From contig CP054186.1 in NCBI GenBank assembly GCA_015200025.1, positions 682,001 to 746,000 on the forward strand: a DNA stretch of 64,000 nucleotides. Direction: 5' to 3'. This document shows, piece after piece, positions 41,490 to 50,139 of this stretch. The notes under the pieces were generated by a model. That model did no database searches, was not told the origin of the DNA, and saw nothing but the letters and a program-made list of their open reading frames with translations. Position 1 is the stretch's first letter; every line of letters begins with the position of its first letter. This DNA comes from Phycisphaeraceae bacterium. GTDB lineage: Bacteria; Planctomycetota; Phycisphaerae; Phycisphaerales; UBA1924. The translations under genes and the position numbers were made by a program.

Positions 41490-44033
41490 ATGCCGACCTT
41501 CCCCATCTCGATGCTCCGCCCGGAAGCGTTGGCCTTCGCCGATGCCCAACAGGCCCTCGCCTGGCCGGGCTCCGCCGCCCCGCTCGTGATCGGATCGAGC
41601 ACCGCCGCGGGTGTCTTTTTCCAGGTCCTCGCGATCGGGCTCGCCGTCGGGCTCGCCATCTTCATCGCCGTCCTCACCTTCAAAGGACTCTCCCTCGTCC
41701 TCCGCCGCATCGGGGCCTTTATCGTCGGCGTCCTGACCGACGCCGGGCGGCTCGTCGGTTCGTTCTTCGCCACCTGCTTCTACATCCCGCTCGTCCTTCT
41801 CAACACCGTGCTGGGGCGATGGTCCAAGGCCCGGCACTACGGGTCGGCGCAGGAGGCCGAGCTCGCCGCCATGGGCCGCGCGATCTACCGCATCCTGATC
41901 AAGCACCCCGCCCGGCTGGTCGGGCTCGCCGGCGCGCTCGAGGGCATCGAGCAGCGCGTCCCCGAGGTCATCGCCCACGCTCCCGCCGGCGATGCGCCCA
42001 GCGCACGGACGGGCCAGTTCGACGGGTACCGGATCATCGGTTCGCTCCCCGGCGGCGGCTCGGGCGGCAAGCTCTACATCGCCGAGCCCGACCCCGTCAA
42101 ACTCGCCGCCCTCGAACGAGCCACCGCCTCCCGCGTCGGGCAGGTCGTCATCAAGAGTTTCAGCCTCCGCGACGGGAGCAGCCTCCCGCAGATCGTCCGC
42201 GAGAGCCGCTCCCTCGACGCCGCCAAACGCCTCGGGCTGGTCCTCGACCACGACCTGACCCCCGAGCGTTTTTATTATGTCATGCGCTACGTCCCGGGCG
42301 AGTCGCTCACGCTCGTCACCCAGCGCATGCACGCCGACTCGGAGCCCGGCGACCCCCAGGGGCTCGACGACACCCGCCTGCGCACCGCGCTCACCTACGT
42401 CGCCGACCTGCTCCGAACTCTCGAAACCTACCACCGGGGCGGGCTCTGGCACAAGGACGTCAAACCCGACAACATCATCGTCGACGGGAAGGCCGCCCAC
42501 CTCGTCGACTTCGGGCTCGTCACGCCCCTCCACAGCGCGATGACCCTGACCACCCACGGGACCGAGTACTTCCGCGACCCCGAGATGGTCCGCCTCGCCC
42601 TCCGCGGCGCCAAGGTCCAGGACGTCGACGGCGCCCGGTTCGACCTCTACGCCGCCGGCGCCGTCCTCTACGCCGTCATCGAGAACAGCTTCCCCGCCCA
42701 CGGCGTGCTCTCCCACATCACCCACCGCTGCCCCGAGTCGGTCAAGTGGATCATCCGCCGGGCCATGGCCGACTACGACAAGCGCTACGCCAACGCCTCC
42801 GAGATGCTCGCCGACCTCCGCGTCGTCCTCGAGGCCCAGGACATGATGGCCGTCAAGCCCGGGCACCTCCCCAGCATGAGCGGGGGCGAGCCCCGCGTCT
42901 TCTCCGCCGAGGCCGTCGCCCTCGCCAGCATGGCCCTCGCCGCCCAGGCCAACCCCCCGCTCGCCAAGGGTTCGGGTCCCACCCTCCCCACCGCGCCCGC
43001 GGGCGGGATCGCCCCCCCACCGCTTCCCGCCGTCTCGCCACGCTCGATCCGTGTGACCAACTGGTGGACCGGGAAGTTCGAAACCGACGCCCCCACCCCA
43101 ACCCCCACCCCCACCCCCAGCATCCCCACCCCCACCCCCACCCCGCCCCCCATACCGGCACACGCCAAGGCCGCCTTCCGCCGGACCCCCACCGGAGATC
43201 GACCCAGCGCCCGGGATCAGGTGTCGCGCGCTCGCGAGCGGGCGCACGCCGCTCGCGAGCGTGCCAAGGCCCGCATCGCGTCGCGCCCGATCATCACCGC
43301 CTCCTACAAGCAAGGCCCCAACCTCGGGGTCATGATCGCCGCCGGGGCACTCGTCGTTATCGTCGCGCTGGGGCTCGCCGGCATGTTCACGCTCGAGCGG
43401 ATCGTCATCGTCGAGCCCGACGCCACAATCGCCCACAGCCCCACCGTCTCGGTCGTCGAGGCCGAACTCCCCACGGGGCACGCCCCGGCAACCCCGGCCG
43501 ACGCCATCGTGCGGGCCGCCGCCGCCGGCGAGCCCGTGCCCGAGACGATCCTCCTCGTCGCCGACGCACGCACCCCGTGGAGCGACGACCGCTTCGAAGC
43601 CCTCCGGCGGCTCCGCGCCGCCCTCGAGAGCAACGGGGTCCGCGTCGTCGGGGACCTCTCGGGAACGGACATCCCGATCGAGGAGCAGGCCCGCGAGGTC
43701 GCGTGGTCCGCCGAGATCCGCGCCGCCGTGGGCTTGGCGTCGATCGAGACCCCCGGGGCCCAGGGCCGCGTGATCGGCTGGCTGGGAGGACGGTCCGAGA
43801 TCACCGGCGTCGTGTGGGCCAAGCCCGAGGACCTGATGAACCCCGGGAGCCCGCTGCAATACCTCGTCATCGTCCCGGACCGCCCCGACGCCTCTCCCCA
43901 GGAGCGCGCCGCCGTCGATCAACTCCGGACCACCATTGTGGGCGTCCTCCGCGGGGACCCTCTCCGGCCCCCACCCTCCCTCCCGACGCAACCCACCCGC
44001 CCGTCCCAAGGCCGCGCCGCCCGCGAACGCTGA
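41490..44033 (+). CDS. Transmembrane Ser/Thr protein kinase
   Basis: The 847-residue protein has two N-terminal membrane segments (about residues 38-63 and 75-105), a kinase domain (about 178-455), a Pro/Thr-rich linker, another membrane segment (about 610-635) and a C-terminal extracytoplasmic domain of about 200 residues. Catalytic residues fit the family: Lys222 (VVIKSF), Glu238, Asp323 in HKDVKPDN and Asp340 in VDFGLV. The glycine loop (GSLPGGGSGGKLYIA) is non-standard and lengthened. It likely senses something outside the membrane; the C-terminal domain is not recognised. Confidence 0.85.
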   Translation: MPTFPISMLRPEALAFADAQQALAWPGSAAPLVIGSSTAAGVFFQVLAIGLAVGLAIFIAVLTFKGLSLVLRRIGAFIVGVLTDAGRLVGSFFATCFYIPLVLLNTVLGRWSKARHYGSAQEAELAAMGRAIYRILIKHPARLVGLAGALEGIEQRVPEVIAHAPAGDAPSARTGQFDGYRIIGSLPGGGSGGKLYIAEPDPVKLAALERATASRVGQVVIKSFSLRDGSSLPQIVRESRSLDAAKRLGLVLDHDLTPERFYYVMRYVPGESLTLVTQRMHADSEPGDPQGLDDTRLRTALTYVADLLRTLETYHRGGLWHKDVKPDNIIVDGKAAHLVDFGLVTPLHSAMTLTTHGTEYFRDPEMVRLALRGAKVQDVDGARFDLYAAGAVLYAVIENSFPAHGVLSHITHRCPESVKWIIRRAMADYDKRYANASEMLADLRVVLEAQDMMAVKPGHLPSMSGGEPRVFSAEAVALASMALAAQANPPLAKGSGPTLPTAPAGGIAPPPLPAVSPRSIRVTNWWTGKFETDAPTPTPTPTPSIPTPTPTPPPIPAHAKAAFRRTPTGDRPSARDQVSRARERAHAARERAKARIASRPIITASYKQGPNLGVMIAAGALVVIVALGLAGMFTLERIVIVEPDATIAHSPTVSVVEAELPTGHAPATPADAIVRAAAAGEPVPETILLVADARTPWSDDRFEALRRLRAALESNGVRVVGDLSGTDIPIEEQAREVAWSAEIRAAVGLASIETPGAQGRVIGWLGGRSEITGVVWAKPEDLMNPGSPLQYLVIVPDRPDASPQERAAVDQLRTTIVGVLRGDPLRPPPSLPTQPTRPSQGRAARER

Positions 44034-44077
44034 GCCCCCCGCACGTCGCCCGCCCGGGGCGTTACACTGCGGCCGAA

Positions 44078-45301
44078 ATGGCCGAGGCGATCTTCTTCGA
44101 CGACGGCAAGGGCCTGCTCTCCCCGCTCATCGACCTGCGGGCCTCCTTCGACGTGCGCACCGGGGCGCTCACCTCCCTCGAACGCCTCACCCGCTGGCTC
44201 GACCTCGAACCCATCGCCCTCCTCACCCACCCGCGCCTCGCCGACCTCACCCGCGAACGCCACCACACCCCTCCCGCCGGCCGCGACAAACCCCCGGCGG
44301 TCAACACCCTCCCGAGATCCGAGGAACCCCGCCTCTTCATCAACGGCCGCTGCCCGCTCCCGCATGAGGTCCTCACCACCCTCGAACCGGGTCAATCGCT
44401 GATCGAGTCGGGCACCGGCGACCTCATCGCCTGCGTCTGCCCGCCCGGCGAGTTCCGGGCGTTCCGCGACCACGGCGCCCCGCCCGGGGTCATCATCGGG
44501 GAGCTCGACCGGCCCGCCCTGCTCGCCCGCCCGTGGGACGTGATCCGTTTCCGCGACGCCTGCCTCTCGCACGACCTCGAGATGCTCGCCGACGCGCCCA
44601 CGACCGACCTGCCCCCGGCCGTCCTGGGCATCGGCGATTCGGTGCTCACGATCTCCCCCTCCGCCTCCGTCTACCCGGGCGTCACGCTCGACCTCGAGCA
44701 CGGGCCCATCGTCATCGCCGACCACGCCACCGTCCGCCCCGGCGCCACCATCGTCGGCCCCGCCTCCATCGGCGCCCACTCCACCGTCCTCGAACGCGCC
44801 CTCATCAAAGCCCACACGGCCATCGGGCCCTGGTGCAAGGTCTCCGGCGAGATCGGGGGCACCATCTTCCAGGGTTTCGCCAACAAGGCCCACGACGGGC
44901 ACCTCGGCGACGCCTGGGTCGGGGAGTGGGTCAACCTCGGCGCGGGCACCACCAACAGCAACCTCCTCAACACCTACTCCGAGGTCGTCGCCGCCGCCCC
45001 CGGCGGCACCAACGAACGCACCGGCCTGACCTTCCTCGGCGCCGTGATCGGCGACCACGTCAAAGCCGCCATCGCCACACGCATCATGACCGGCGCCGTC
45101 CTCGGCACCGGGGGCATGTTCGCACGCTCCGCGCCCATCGCCGGCACCACCCCGCCCCTGGCCTGGTGGACCGACGAAGGCCAGCGTGCCTTCCGCCCCG
45201 CGAAGTTCATCGAGACCGCACTCGCGATGATGGCCCGCCGGAAGATCACACCGACCCCGGCCTACACCGACCTCCTCCGCGGGCTCGCCGGGGAGTCATG
45301 A
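44078..45301 (+). CDS. Putative sugar nucleotidyltransferase with hexapeptide beta-helix
   Basis: The 407-residue protein resembles the GlmU-like sugar nucleotidyltransferase family seen in Planctomycetes and Bacteroidetes. The N-terminal half begins AIFFDDGKGLLSPLIDLRAS and carries FINGRCPL. The C-terminal half is a left-handed beta-helix of hexapeptide repeats (VYPGVTLDLEHGPIVIADHA and GPASIGAHSTVLERALIKAH), including LGAGTTNSNLLNTY. The classic GxGxR nucleotide loop of GlmU is not obvious. Substrate unknown; the product may feed cell-envelope sugars. Confidence 0.75.
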   Translation: MAEAIFFDDGKGLLSPLIDLRASFDVRTGALTSLERLTRWLDLEPIALLTHPRLADLTRERHHTPPAGRDKPPAVNTLPRSEEPRLFINGRCPLPHEVLTTLEPGQSLIESGTGDLIACVCPPGEFRAFRDHGAPPGVIIGELDRPALLARPWDVIRFRDACLSHDLEMLADAPTTDLPPAVLGIGDSVLTISPSASVYPGVTLDLEHGPIVIADHATVRPGATIVGPASIGAHSTVLERALIKAHTAIGPWCKVSGEIGGTIFQGFANKAHDGHLGDAWVGEWVNLGAGTTNSNLLNTYSEVVAAAPGGTNERTGLTFLGAVIGDHVKAAIATRIMTGAVLGTGGMFARSAPIAGTTPPLAWWTDEGQRAFRPAKFIETALAMMARRKITPTPAYTDLLRGLAGES

Positions 45302-45311
45302 GCCGCACGCC

Positions 45312-48300
45312 ATGACCCCCACCCCCACCCCCACCCCCACCGCCACCCCCCCCTCACGCCCCACGCCCACGCTCTACCTCATCGACGGCTACGCCCAGTT
45401 CTTCCGCGCCTACCACGCCATCCGCTCCGAGCTCTCGTCCCCCGTCACCAAAGAACGCACCAACATGACCTTCGGGTTCGTCGGGATGCTCCTCAAGCTC
45501 CTCCGCGGCGAAGGGAACCTCGGCGGCCCCCCCGCCTACCTCGCCGTCGCCCTCGACGTCTCCGGCGACCGCGGCACCTTCCGTTCCCAGATCTACCCCG
45601 ACTACAAAGCCCACCGCCCGCCGCCCCCCGAGGACCTCCCGCCCCAGGTCGATCGGTGCCTCGCCATCCTCGCCGAGATCGGCGTCCCCACCCTCGGCGC
45701 CGAGGGCTTCGAGGCCGACGACGTCATCGCCACCGTCGTCCGACGCCTCCGGCGCGACCACCCCGGCGTCCGCGTCCGCATCGTCAGCAAGGACAAAGAC
45801 CTCAAACAACTCCTCGAACCCGGCGCCGTCGAGCTCTACGACATCCACCACGACCAGGCCATCACCGCCGACACCCTCCGCGACGAACTCGGCCTCTCCC
45901 CAGCCCAGGTCCGCGACATGCTCACCCTCATGGGCGACACCGTCGACAACGTGCCCGGCGTGCCCGGCGTCGGGGAGAAAACCGCCGCCGCCCTGGTCCG
46001 CGACTACGGCTCGCTCGAGGGCGTCCTCGCCCACGCCGCCGACATCAAGGGCAAACGCGGCGAGAACATCCGCGCCTGGGCCCCCGAAGCCCCGCTCACC
46101 CGCTCACTCATCACCCTCCGCGACGACGTCCCCATCGCCCTCGACCTCGAACTCGCCCGCGCCGACCGACTCCGCCTCGACCGCCTCATCCCCCTCTGCC
46201 AGACGCTCGGCTTCAACCGCTTCCAAAACGAAGTCCGTGCCCTCCTGGGCGACCCCGCGGTGCCGCAGACCGACCCTCGCTCGGCCGCCGGCGGGGCCGC
46301 CGCCACGGATCCGATGCCCGAGGCCGCCTCCGAGAGCAAGCGGGCCCGCGATGAAACCGGCCGAAAGCCCGCCGCTCACGCCCGCGGCCCGGAGATCCCC
46401 GCCGCCGAATCCCTCTTCGGCGGATCGCCCGCCCACGCCGCGTCCACCGACCGGCCCGCCCTGGGCGACTACCGCCTCATCACCTCCCGCGACCAGCTCG
46501 ACGCCCTCGTCCGCGCCCTCGCCCACGCCGAGATCATCGCCCTCGATACCGAGACCACCGAGCTCTCGCCCATGCGCGCGAAGCTCTGCGGCATCAGCCT
46601 CTCGACCAAGGTCGGCACCGGGGTCTACATCCCCGTCCGGTCCCCGGACCCCGGCTCGCACCTCGACGAGCCCACCGTCCTCGACGCCCTGCGGCCCGTC
46701 CTCGAAGCCCAGCACCCGCCCAAGTGCGGGCACAACATCAAATACGACCTCCTCATCTTCCGCAACGCCGGCGTCTCCCTCGGCGGCGTCGCCTTCGATT
46801 CCATGGTCGCCTCCTACCTCATCGACGCCTCACGCTCCTCCCACGGGCTCGAATACCTCTCCGAGGCCCTGCTCGGACGCGGCAAACAGCACATCTCGGA
46901 ACTCATCGGGTCCGGCAAAGACCAACGCTCCTTCGACACCGTGCCGGCGGCCGCCGCCCTCAACTACGCCGCCGCCGACGCCGACCTCACCCTCCACCTC
47001 CGAGAGGTCATGCGCCCGCAACTCCGCTCGATGGGCCTCGACAACCTCTTCGAGAACGTCGAGATGCCCCTCATCGAGGTCCTCGCCGAGATGGAGTTCA
47101 ACGGCGTCATCGTGGACGGCGAGGAGCTCGAACGCCAGCGCCGACGCCTCCAGTCCAAGATCAACGACCTCCTCGACCGGCTCGACGCCGAGGCCAAGAA
47201 GTCCATCGCCCGCACGTTCGACCCCAACAGCCCCAAGCAGCTCGCCGCGGCCCTCTTCAACCGCCCCGACGACCCGACGCCCGGGCTCGGGCTCACCCCG
47301 ACCAAGAAAACCAAGACCGGCTTCTCCACCGACGCCGAGGTCCTCGAAGAACTCGGACAGGACGCCACCATCACCACGCCCATCCCGGCCCTGATCCTCG
47401 AATACCGCCAGTTCAGCAAGCTCGTCTCGACCTACCTCGTCGCCCTCCGAGAGGCCATCAACCCCGCCACCGGACGCGTCCACACCAGCTTCCACCAGAC
47501 CGTCGCCGCCACCGGGCGCCTCGCCAGCAGCGACCCCAACCTCCAGAACATCCCCATCCGCACCGACGTGGGCCGCGAGATCCGCAAGGCCTTCGTCGCC
47601 CCGCCGGGCTCGGTCCTCATCACCGCCGACTACTCCCAGATCGAGCTCCGCCTCCTCGCCCACCTCTCGCGCGACCCCAACCTCATCGCCGCTTTCCTCG
47701 CGGGGGAGGACATCCACCGCCAGGTCGCCGCCCAGATCAACAACGTCCCCCCCGCCGAGGTCACCCGCGAGATGCGCTCCGGGGCCAAGATGGTCAACTT
47801 CGGGATCGTCTACGGGATCACCGCCTTCGGGCTCGCGCGGCGGCTGGGCGTTTCCAACGCCGCCGCCGACGAGATCATCACCGGGTACAAACGCCGCTTC
47901 GCCGGGATCACCACCTTCCTCCACGAGTGCGTCGAGCAGGCCCGACGCCACGGGTACGTCGAGACCATCCTCAAACGCCGGCGTCCCATCCCCGACATCG
48001 ACAGCTCCAACCCGTCCAGGCGCGCCTTCGCCGAGCGGACCGCCATCAACTCCGTCGTGCAGGGGTCCGCCGCCGATCTCATCAAGATCGCCATGGTCGA
48101 TATCCACGGGGCGATCCGCGGCGCCCACGACCGCCCGCCCGACCCCGACCTCGCCCCCGCCCGTCTCCTCCTCCAGGTTCACGACGAACTGGTCCTTGAA
48201 TGCCCCGAGCCCGCCGCCGAGAGGGCCGCCAACGCCGTTAGTCGCCGGATGGAGGGGGCCCTAACCCTCACCGTCCCGATCAAGGTGGACGTCAGCACCG

Positions 48301-48326
48301 GACGCGACTGGTACAAAGAGGGCTGA
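45312..48326 (+). CDS. polA: DNA polymerase I
   Basis: The 1004-residue enzyme acts in repair and Okazaki-fragment processing. A 5-prime nuclease domain (about residues 19-310) begins TLYLIDGYAQFFRAY. The 3-prime proofreading domain looks active: LDTETTE near residue 411, GHNIKYD and YAAADADLT. Polymerase motifs are DYSQIELRLLAH (about 773), KMVNFGIVYG (about 826) and VHDELV (about 956). The first 20 residues are a TPTPTPTP tract from a hexanucleotide repeat, not part of the family. It starts 10 bases after the preceding gene. Confidence 0.95.
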   Translation: MTPTPTPTPTATPPSRPTPTLYLIDGYAQFFRAYHAIRSELSSPVTKERTNMTFGFVGMLLKLLRGEGNLGGPPAYLAVALDVSGDRGTFRSQIYPDYKAHRPPPPEDLPPQVDRCLAILAEIGVPTLGAEGFEADDVIATVVRRLRRDHPGVRVRIVSKDKDLKQLLEPGAVELYDIHHDQAITADTLRDELGLSPAQVRDMLTLMGDTVDNVPGVPGVGEKTAAALVRDYGSLEGVLAHAADIKGKRGENIRAWAPEAPLTRSLITLRDDVPIALDLELARADRLRLDRLIPLCQTLGFNRFQNEVRALLGDPAVPQTDPRSAAGGAAATDPMPEAASESKRARDETGRKPAAHARGPEIPAAESLFGGSPAHAASTDRPALGDYRLITSRDQLDALVRALAHAEIIALDTETTELSPMRAKLCGISLSTKVGTGVYIPVRSPDPGSHLDEPTVLDALRPVLEAQHPPKCGHNIKYDLLIFRNAGVSLGGVAFDSMVASYLIDASRSSHGLEYLSEALLGRGKQHISELIGSGKDQRSFDTVPAAAALNYAAADADLTLHLREVMRPQLRSMGLDNLFENVEMPLIEVLAEMEFNGVIVDGEELERQRRRLQSKINDLLDRLDAEAKKSIARTFDPNSPKQLAAALFNRPDDPTPGLGLTPTKKTKTGFSTDAEVLEELGQDATITTPIPALILEYRQFSKLVSTYLVALREAINPATGRVHTSFHQTVAATGRLASSDPNLQNIPIRTDVGREIRKAFVAPPGSVLITADYSQIELRLLAHLSRDPNLIAAFLAGEDIHRQVAAQINNVPPAEVTREMRSGAKMVNFGIVYGITAFGLARRLGVSNAAADEIITGYKRRFAGITTFLHECVEQARRHGYVETILKRRRPIPDIDSSNPSRRAFAERTAINSVVQGSAADLIKIAMVDIHGAIRGAHDRPPDPDLAPARLLLQVHDELVLECPEPAAERAANAVSRRMEGALTLTVPIKVDVSTGRDWYKEG
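45314..45343 (+). repeat. Hexanucleotide repeat in the polA 5-prime end
   Basis: About four to five copies of a CCCCCA unit follow the polA start codon and encode alternating Thr and Pro. A similar but less regular tract lies in the kinase gene at about 43090-43155, encoding its Pro/Thr linker. Six-base units keep frame if the copy number changes. Confidence 0.85.
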
Positions 48327-48378
48327 GCCCGCCACACCCCGCCCCACGCCGACCACCCGGGCGTCCAATGATCCGCCC

Positions 48379-49569
48379 ATGGTCATGCTCGCCGACGTTT
48401 CGGGGGATGGGCTCCCCGCCAAAGTCCTGCTCTACGGCATTTTCCTCGCGATGATCGCGGGGTTCCTCTTCCTCGACCTGTTCGTGCTCAACCGCAAGGC
48501 GCACGTCATCGGGGCCGGCGAAGCGCTCCGCCAGGCCGGCGGGTGGTTCGCCGTTGCCATCTGCTTCTGCGCGTCCGTCTTTTACCTCTACGAGCACCGC
48601 GTGGCGGGCCTGGGCGAAGCACCCCCCGACCCCGCGCTCGTCGAGCAGGCCCAGAAGGACCGGGTCGCCGCGGGCGACGGCCCGCTCATCGGGCCCGCCC
48701 GGACCCCCCTCGACGACCCCTACCTGCCCAACAACGGCAAGGAAGCCGTCGTCATGTTCTTCCAGGGATACCTCCTCGAACTCATGCTGAGCCTCGACAA
48801 CATGATGGTCATCGCCATCATCATGACCTACTTCAAGGTCCCTAGGCCCTACCAGCACCGCGTCCTGTTCTGGGGCATCATGGGCGCCATCGTCCTGCGC
48901 GGCGCCATGATCTACGTCGGCTCCGAGCTCGTCTCCCGCTACCACTGGATCATCTACGTCTTCGGCGGGTTCCTCCTCCTCACCGCCATCAAGATGATGC
49001 TCATCAAGGAAGACGACGAGCCCGACCTCGAGAAAAACCCGATGGTCCGCCTCGCACGCCGGCTCTTCCGAATCACCCCCGACTATCACGGGCAGCGCTT
49101 CATCGTCCGCACGCCCCAGGGCCTCGCCATCACGCCCCTCATGCTCGCCCTCTTCGCCATCGAGTTCGCCGACGTCATCTTCGCCGTCGATTCCATCCCC
49201 GCGATCTTCGGCATCACCAAGGACCCGTTCATCGTCCTCACCAGCAACTGCTTCGCCATCCTGGGCCTCCGCGCCCTCTACTTCGCCGTCGCCGCCCTCT
49301 CCGCCCGCTTCAAGTACCTCAAGACCAGCATGATGCTCATCCTCGCGTTCATCGGGGTCAAGATGCTCATGCCCGTCCTCGCCAACATCCCCGCCGCCCA
49401 CGGCGCCGCCGGCGGGTGGGATTTCCACATCTCCGCCTACGCCTCCCTCGGCGTCATCGCCTCCCTCATGGTCGCCGGCGTCGTGGCCTCCGTCTGGGCC
49501 GGGAGCGACGCGCCCGAGCCCGCCGACGATCCCCCGGCGGACCCCCCGCCCGCCGACCCGCGACCCTGA
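48379..49569 (+). CDS. TerC family membrane protein (Alx-like)
   Basis: The 396-residue protein has about nine membrane segments and both TerC signatures: ELMLSLDNMMVIAII and FADVIFAVDSIPAIFGIT, whose acidic residues are thought to bind metal in Alx/MntP-like manganese export. A cytoplasmic loop (about residues 215-250) is charged. The C-terminus is a Pro/Asp-rich tail. No manganese riboswitch fits in the 52-base gap before it. Start at 48379; ATG at 48385 is an alternative. Confidence 0.88.
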   Translation: MVMLADVSGDGLPAKVLLYGIFLAMIAGFLFLDLFVLNRKAHVIGAGEALRQAGGWFAVAICFCASVFYLYEHRVAGLGEAPPDPALVEQAQKDRVAAGDGPLIGPARTPLDDPYLPNNGKEAVVMFFQGYLLELMLSLDNMMVIAIIMTYFKVPRPYQHRVLFWGIMGAIVLRGAMIYVGSELVSRYHWIIYVFGGFLLLTAIKMMLIKEDDEPDLEKNPMVRLARRLFRITPDYHGQRFIVRTPQGLAITPLMLALFAIEFADVIFAVDSIPAIFGITKDPFIVLTSNCFAILGLRALYFAVAALSARFKYLKTSMMLILAFIGVKMLMPVLANIPAAHGAAGGWDFHISAYASLGVIASLMVAGVVASVWAGSDAPEPADDPPADPPPADPRP

Positions 49570-49572
49570 CCC

Positions 49573-50133
49573 ATGCACCCGACCCGGACCAGCGCGAACG
49601 ACCCGCCGGGACCGCCCCACCCGCACCCCGCCGCCTTCGACGACGCCCGACTCCTCAAGGATTGCCGCCTGGGCAAAGGCCGATCCGGGGGACCGGGCGG
49701 CCAGCACCGCAACAAGGTCGAGACCACCGTCTTCATCACGCACCTCCCCACGGGGACCGAGTCCCACGCCGCCGAGCGGCGCAGCGCCGAGGAGAACCGC
49801 AAGGCCGCCGTCTTCCGCCTCCGACTCGCGCTGGCGACCGACGTGCGATGCGCCCTCCCGCCGGGCGACGCCTGGGGCGACGCCCGCTCGGCCCTGTGGC
49901 GCGTCCGGTGCCGGGACGGGAAGATCGCCTGCAACCCCGAGCACCGCGACTTCCCGTCGCTGCTCGCCGAGGCCCTCGACACCCTCCACGCCTGCGGGCT
50001 CGACGAGCACAAGGCCGCGCTGCGGCTCGAATGCACCCCGAGCCAGCTCATCCGCTTCGTGCGCGAGCACGCGCCGGCGATGTCGTGGTGGAACCGCGGA
50101 CGCGCCGCCGCGGGCAAGCACCCGCTCAAGTAG
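49573..50133 (+). CDS. Peptide chain release factor-like protein (GGQ domain)
   Basis: The 186-residue protein has the peptidyl-tRNA hydrolysing motif GPGGQHRNKVET, with GGQ at residues 42-44, and no codon-recognition domain. That is the layout of ArfB-type ribosome rescue factors and of a separate group of RF-like proteins of unknown role. ARfB-type proteins have a basic C-terminal tail; here the tail is moderately basic (RGRAAAGKHPLK). It starts three bases after terC. Convergent to the GH127 gene with a six-base gap. Confidence 0.82.
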   Translation: MHPTRTSANDPPGPPHPHPAAFDDARLLKDCRLGKGRSGGPGGQHRNKVETTVFITHLPTGTESHAAERRSAEENRKAAVFRLRLALATDVRCALPPGDAWGDARSALWRVRCRDGKIACNPEHRDFPSLLAEALDTLHACGLDEHKAALRLECTPSQLIRFVREHAPAMSWWNRGRAAAGKHPLK

Positions 50134-50139
50134 CGCCCG

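Noticed and set aside
41819..44077. Long plus-strand frame upstream of the nucleotidyltransferase
   Set aside because: It overlaps the kinase gene in another frame and reads as Arg/Pro-rich noise until the ATG at 44078.
48327..48378. Manganese (yybP-ykoY) riboswitch before terC
   Set aside because: Only 52 bases separate the genes, too few for the element, and no paired structure was seen.
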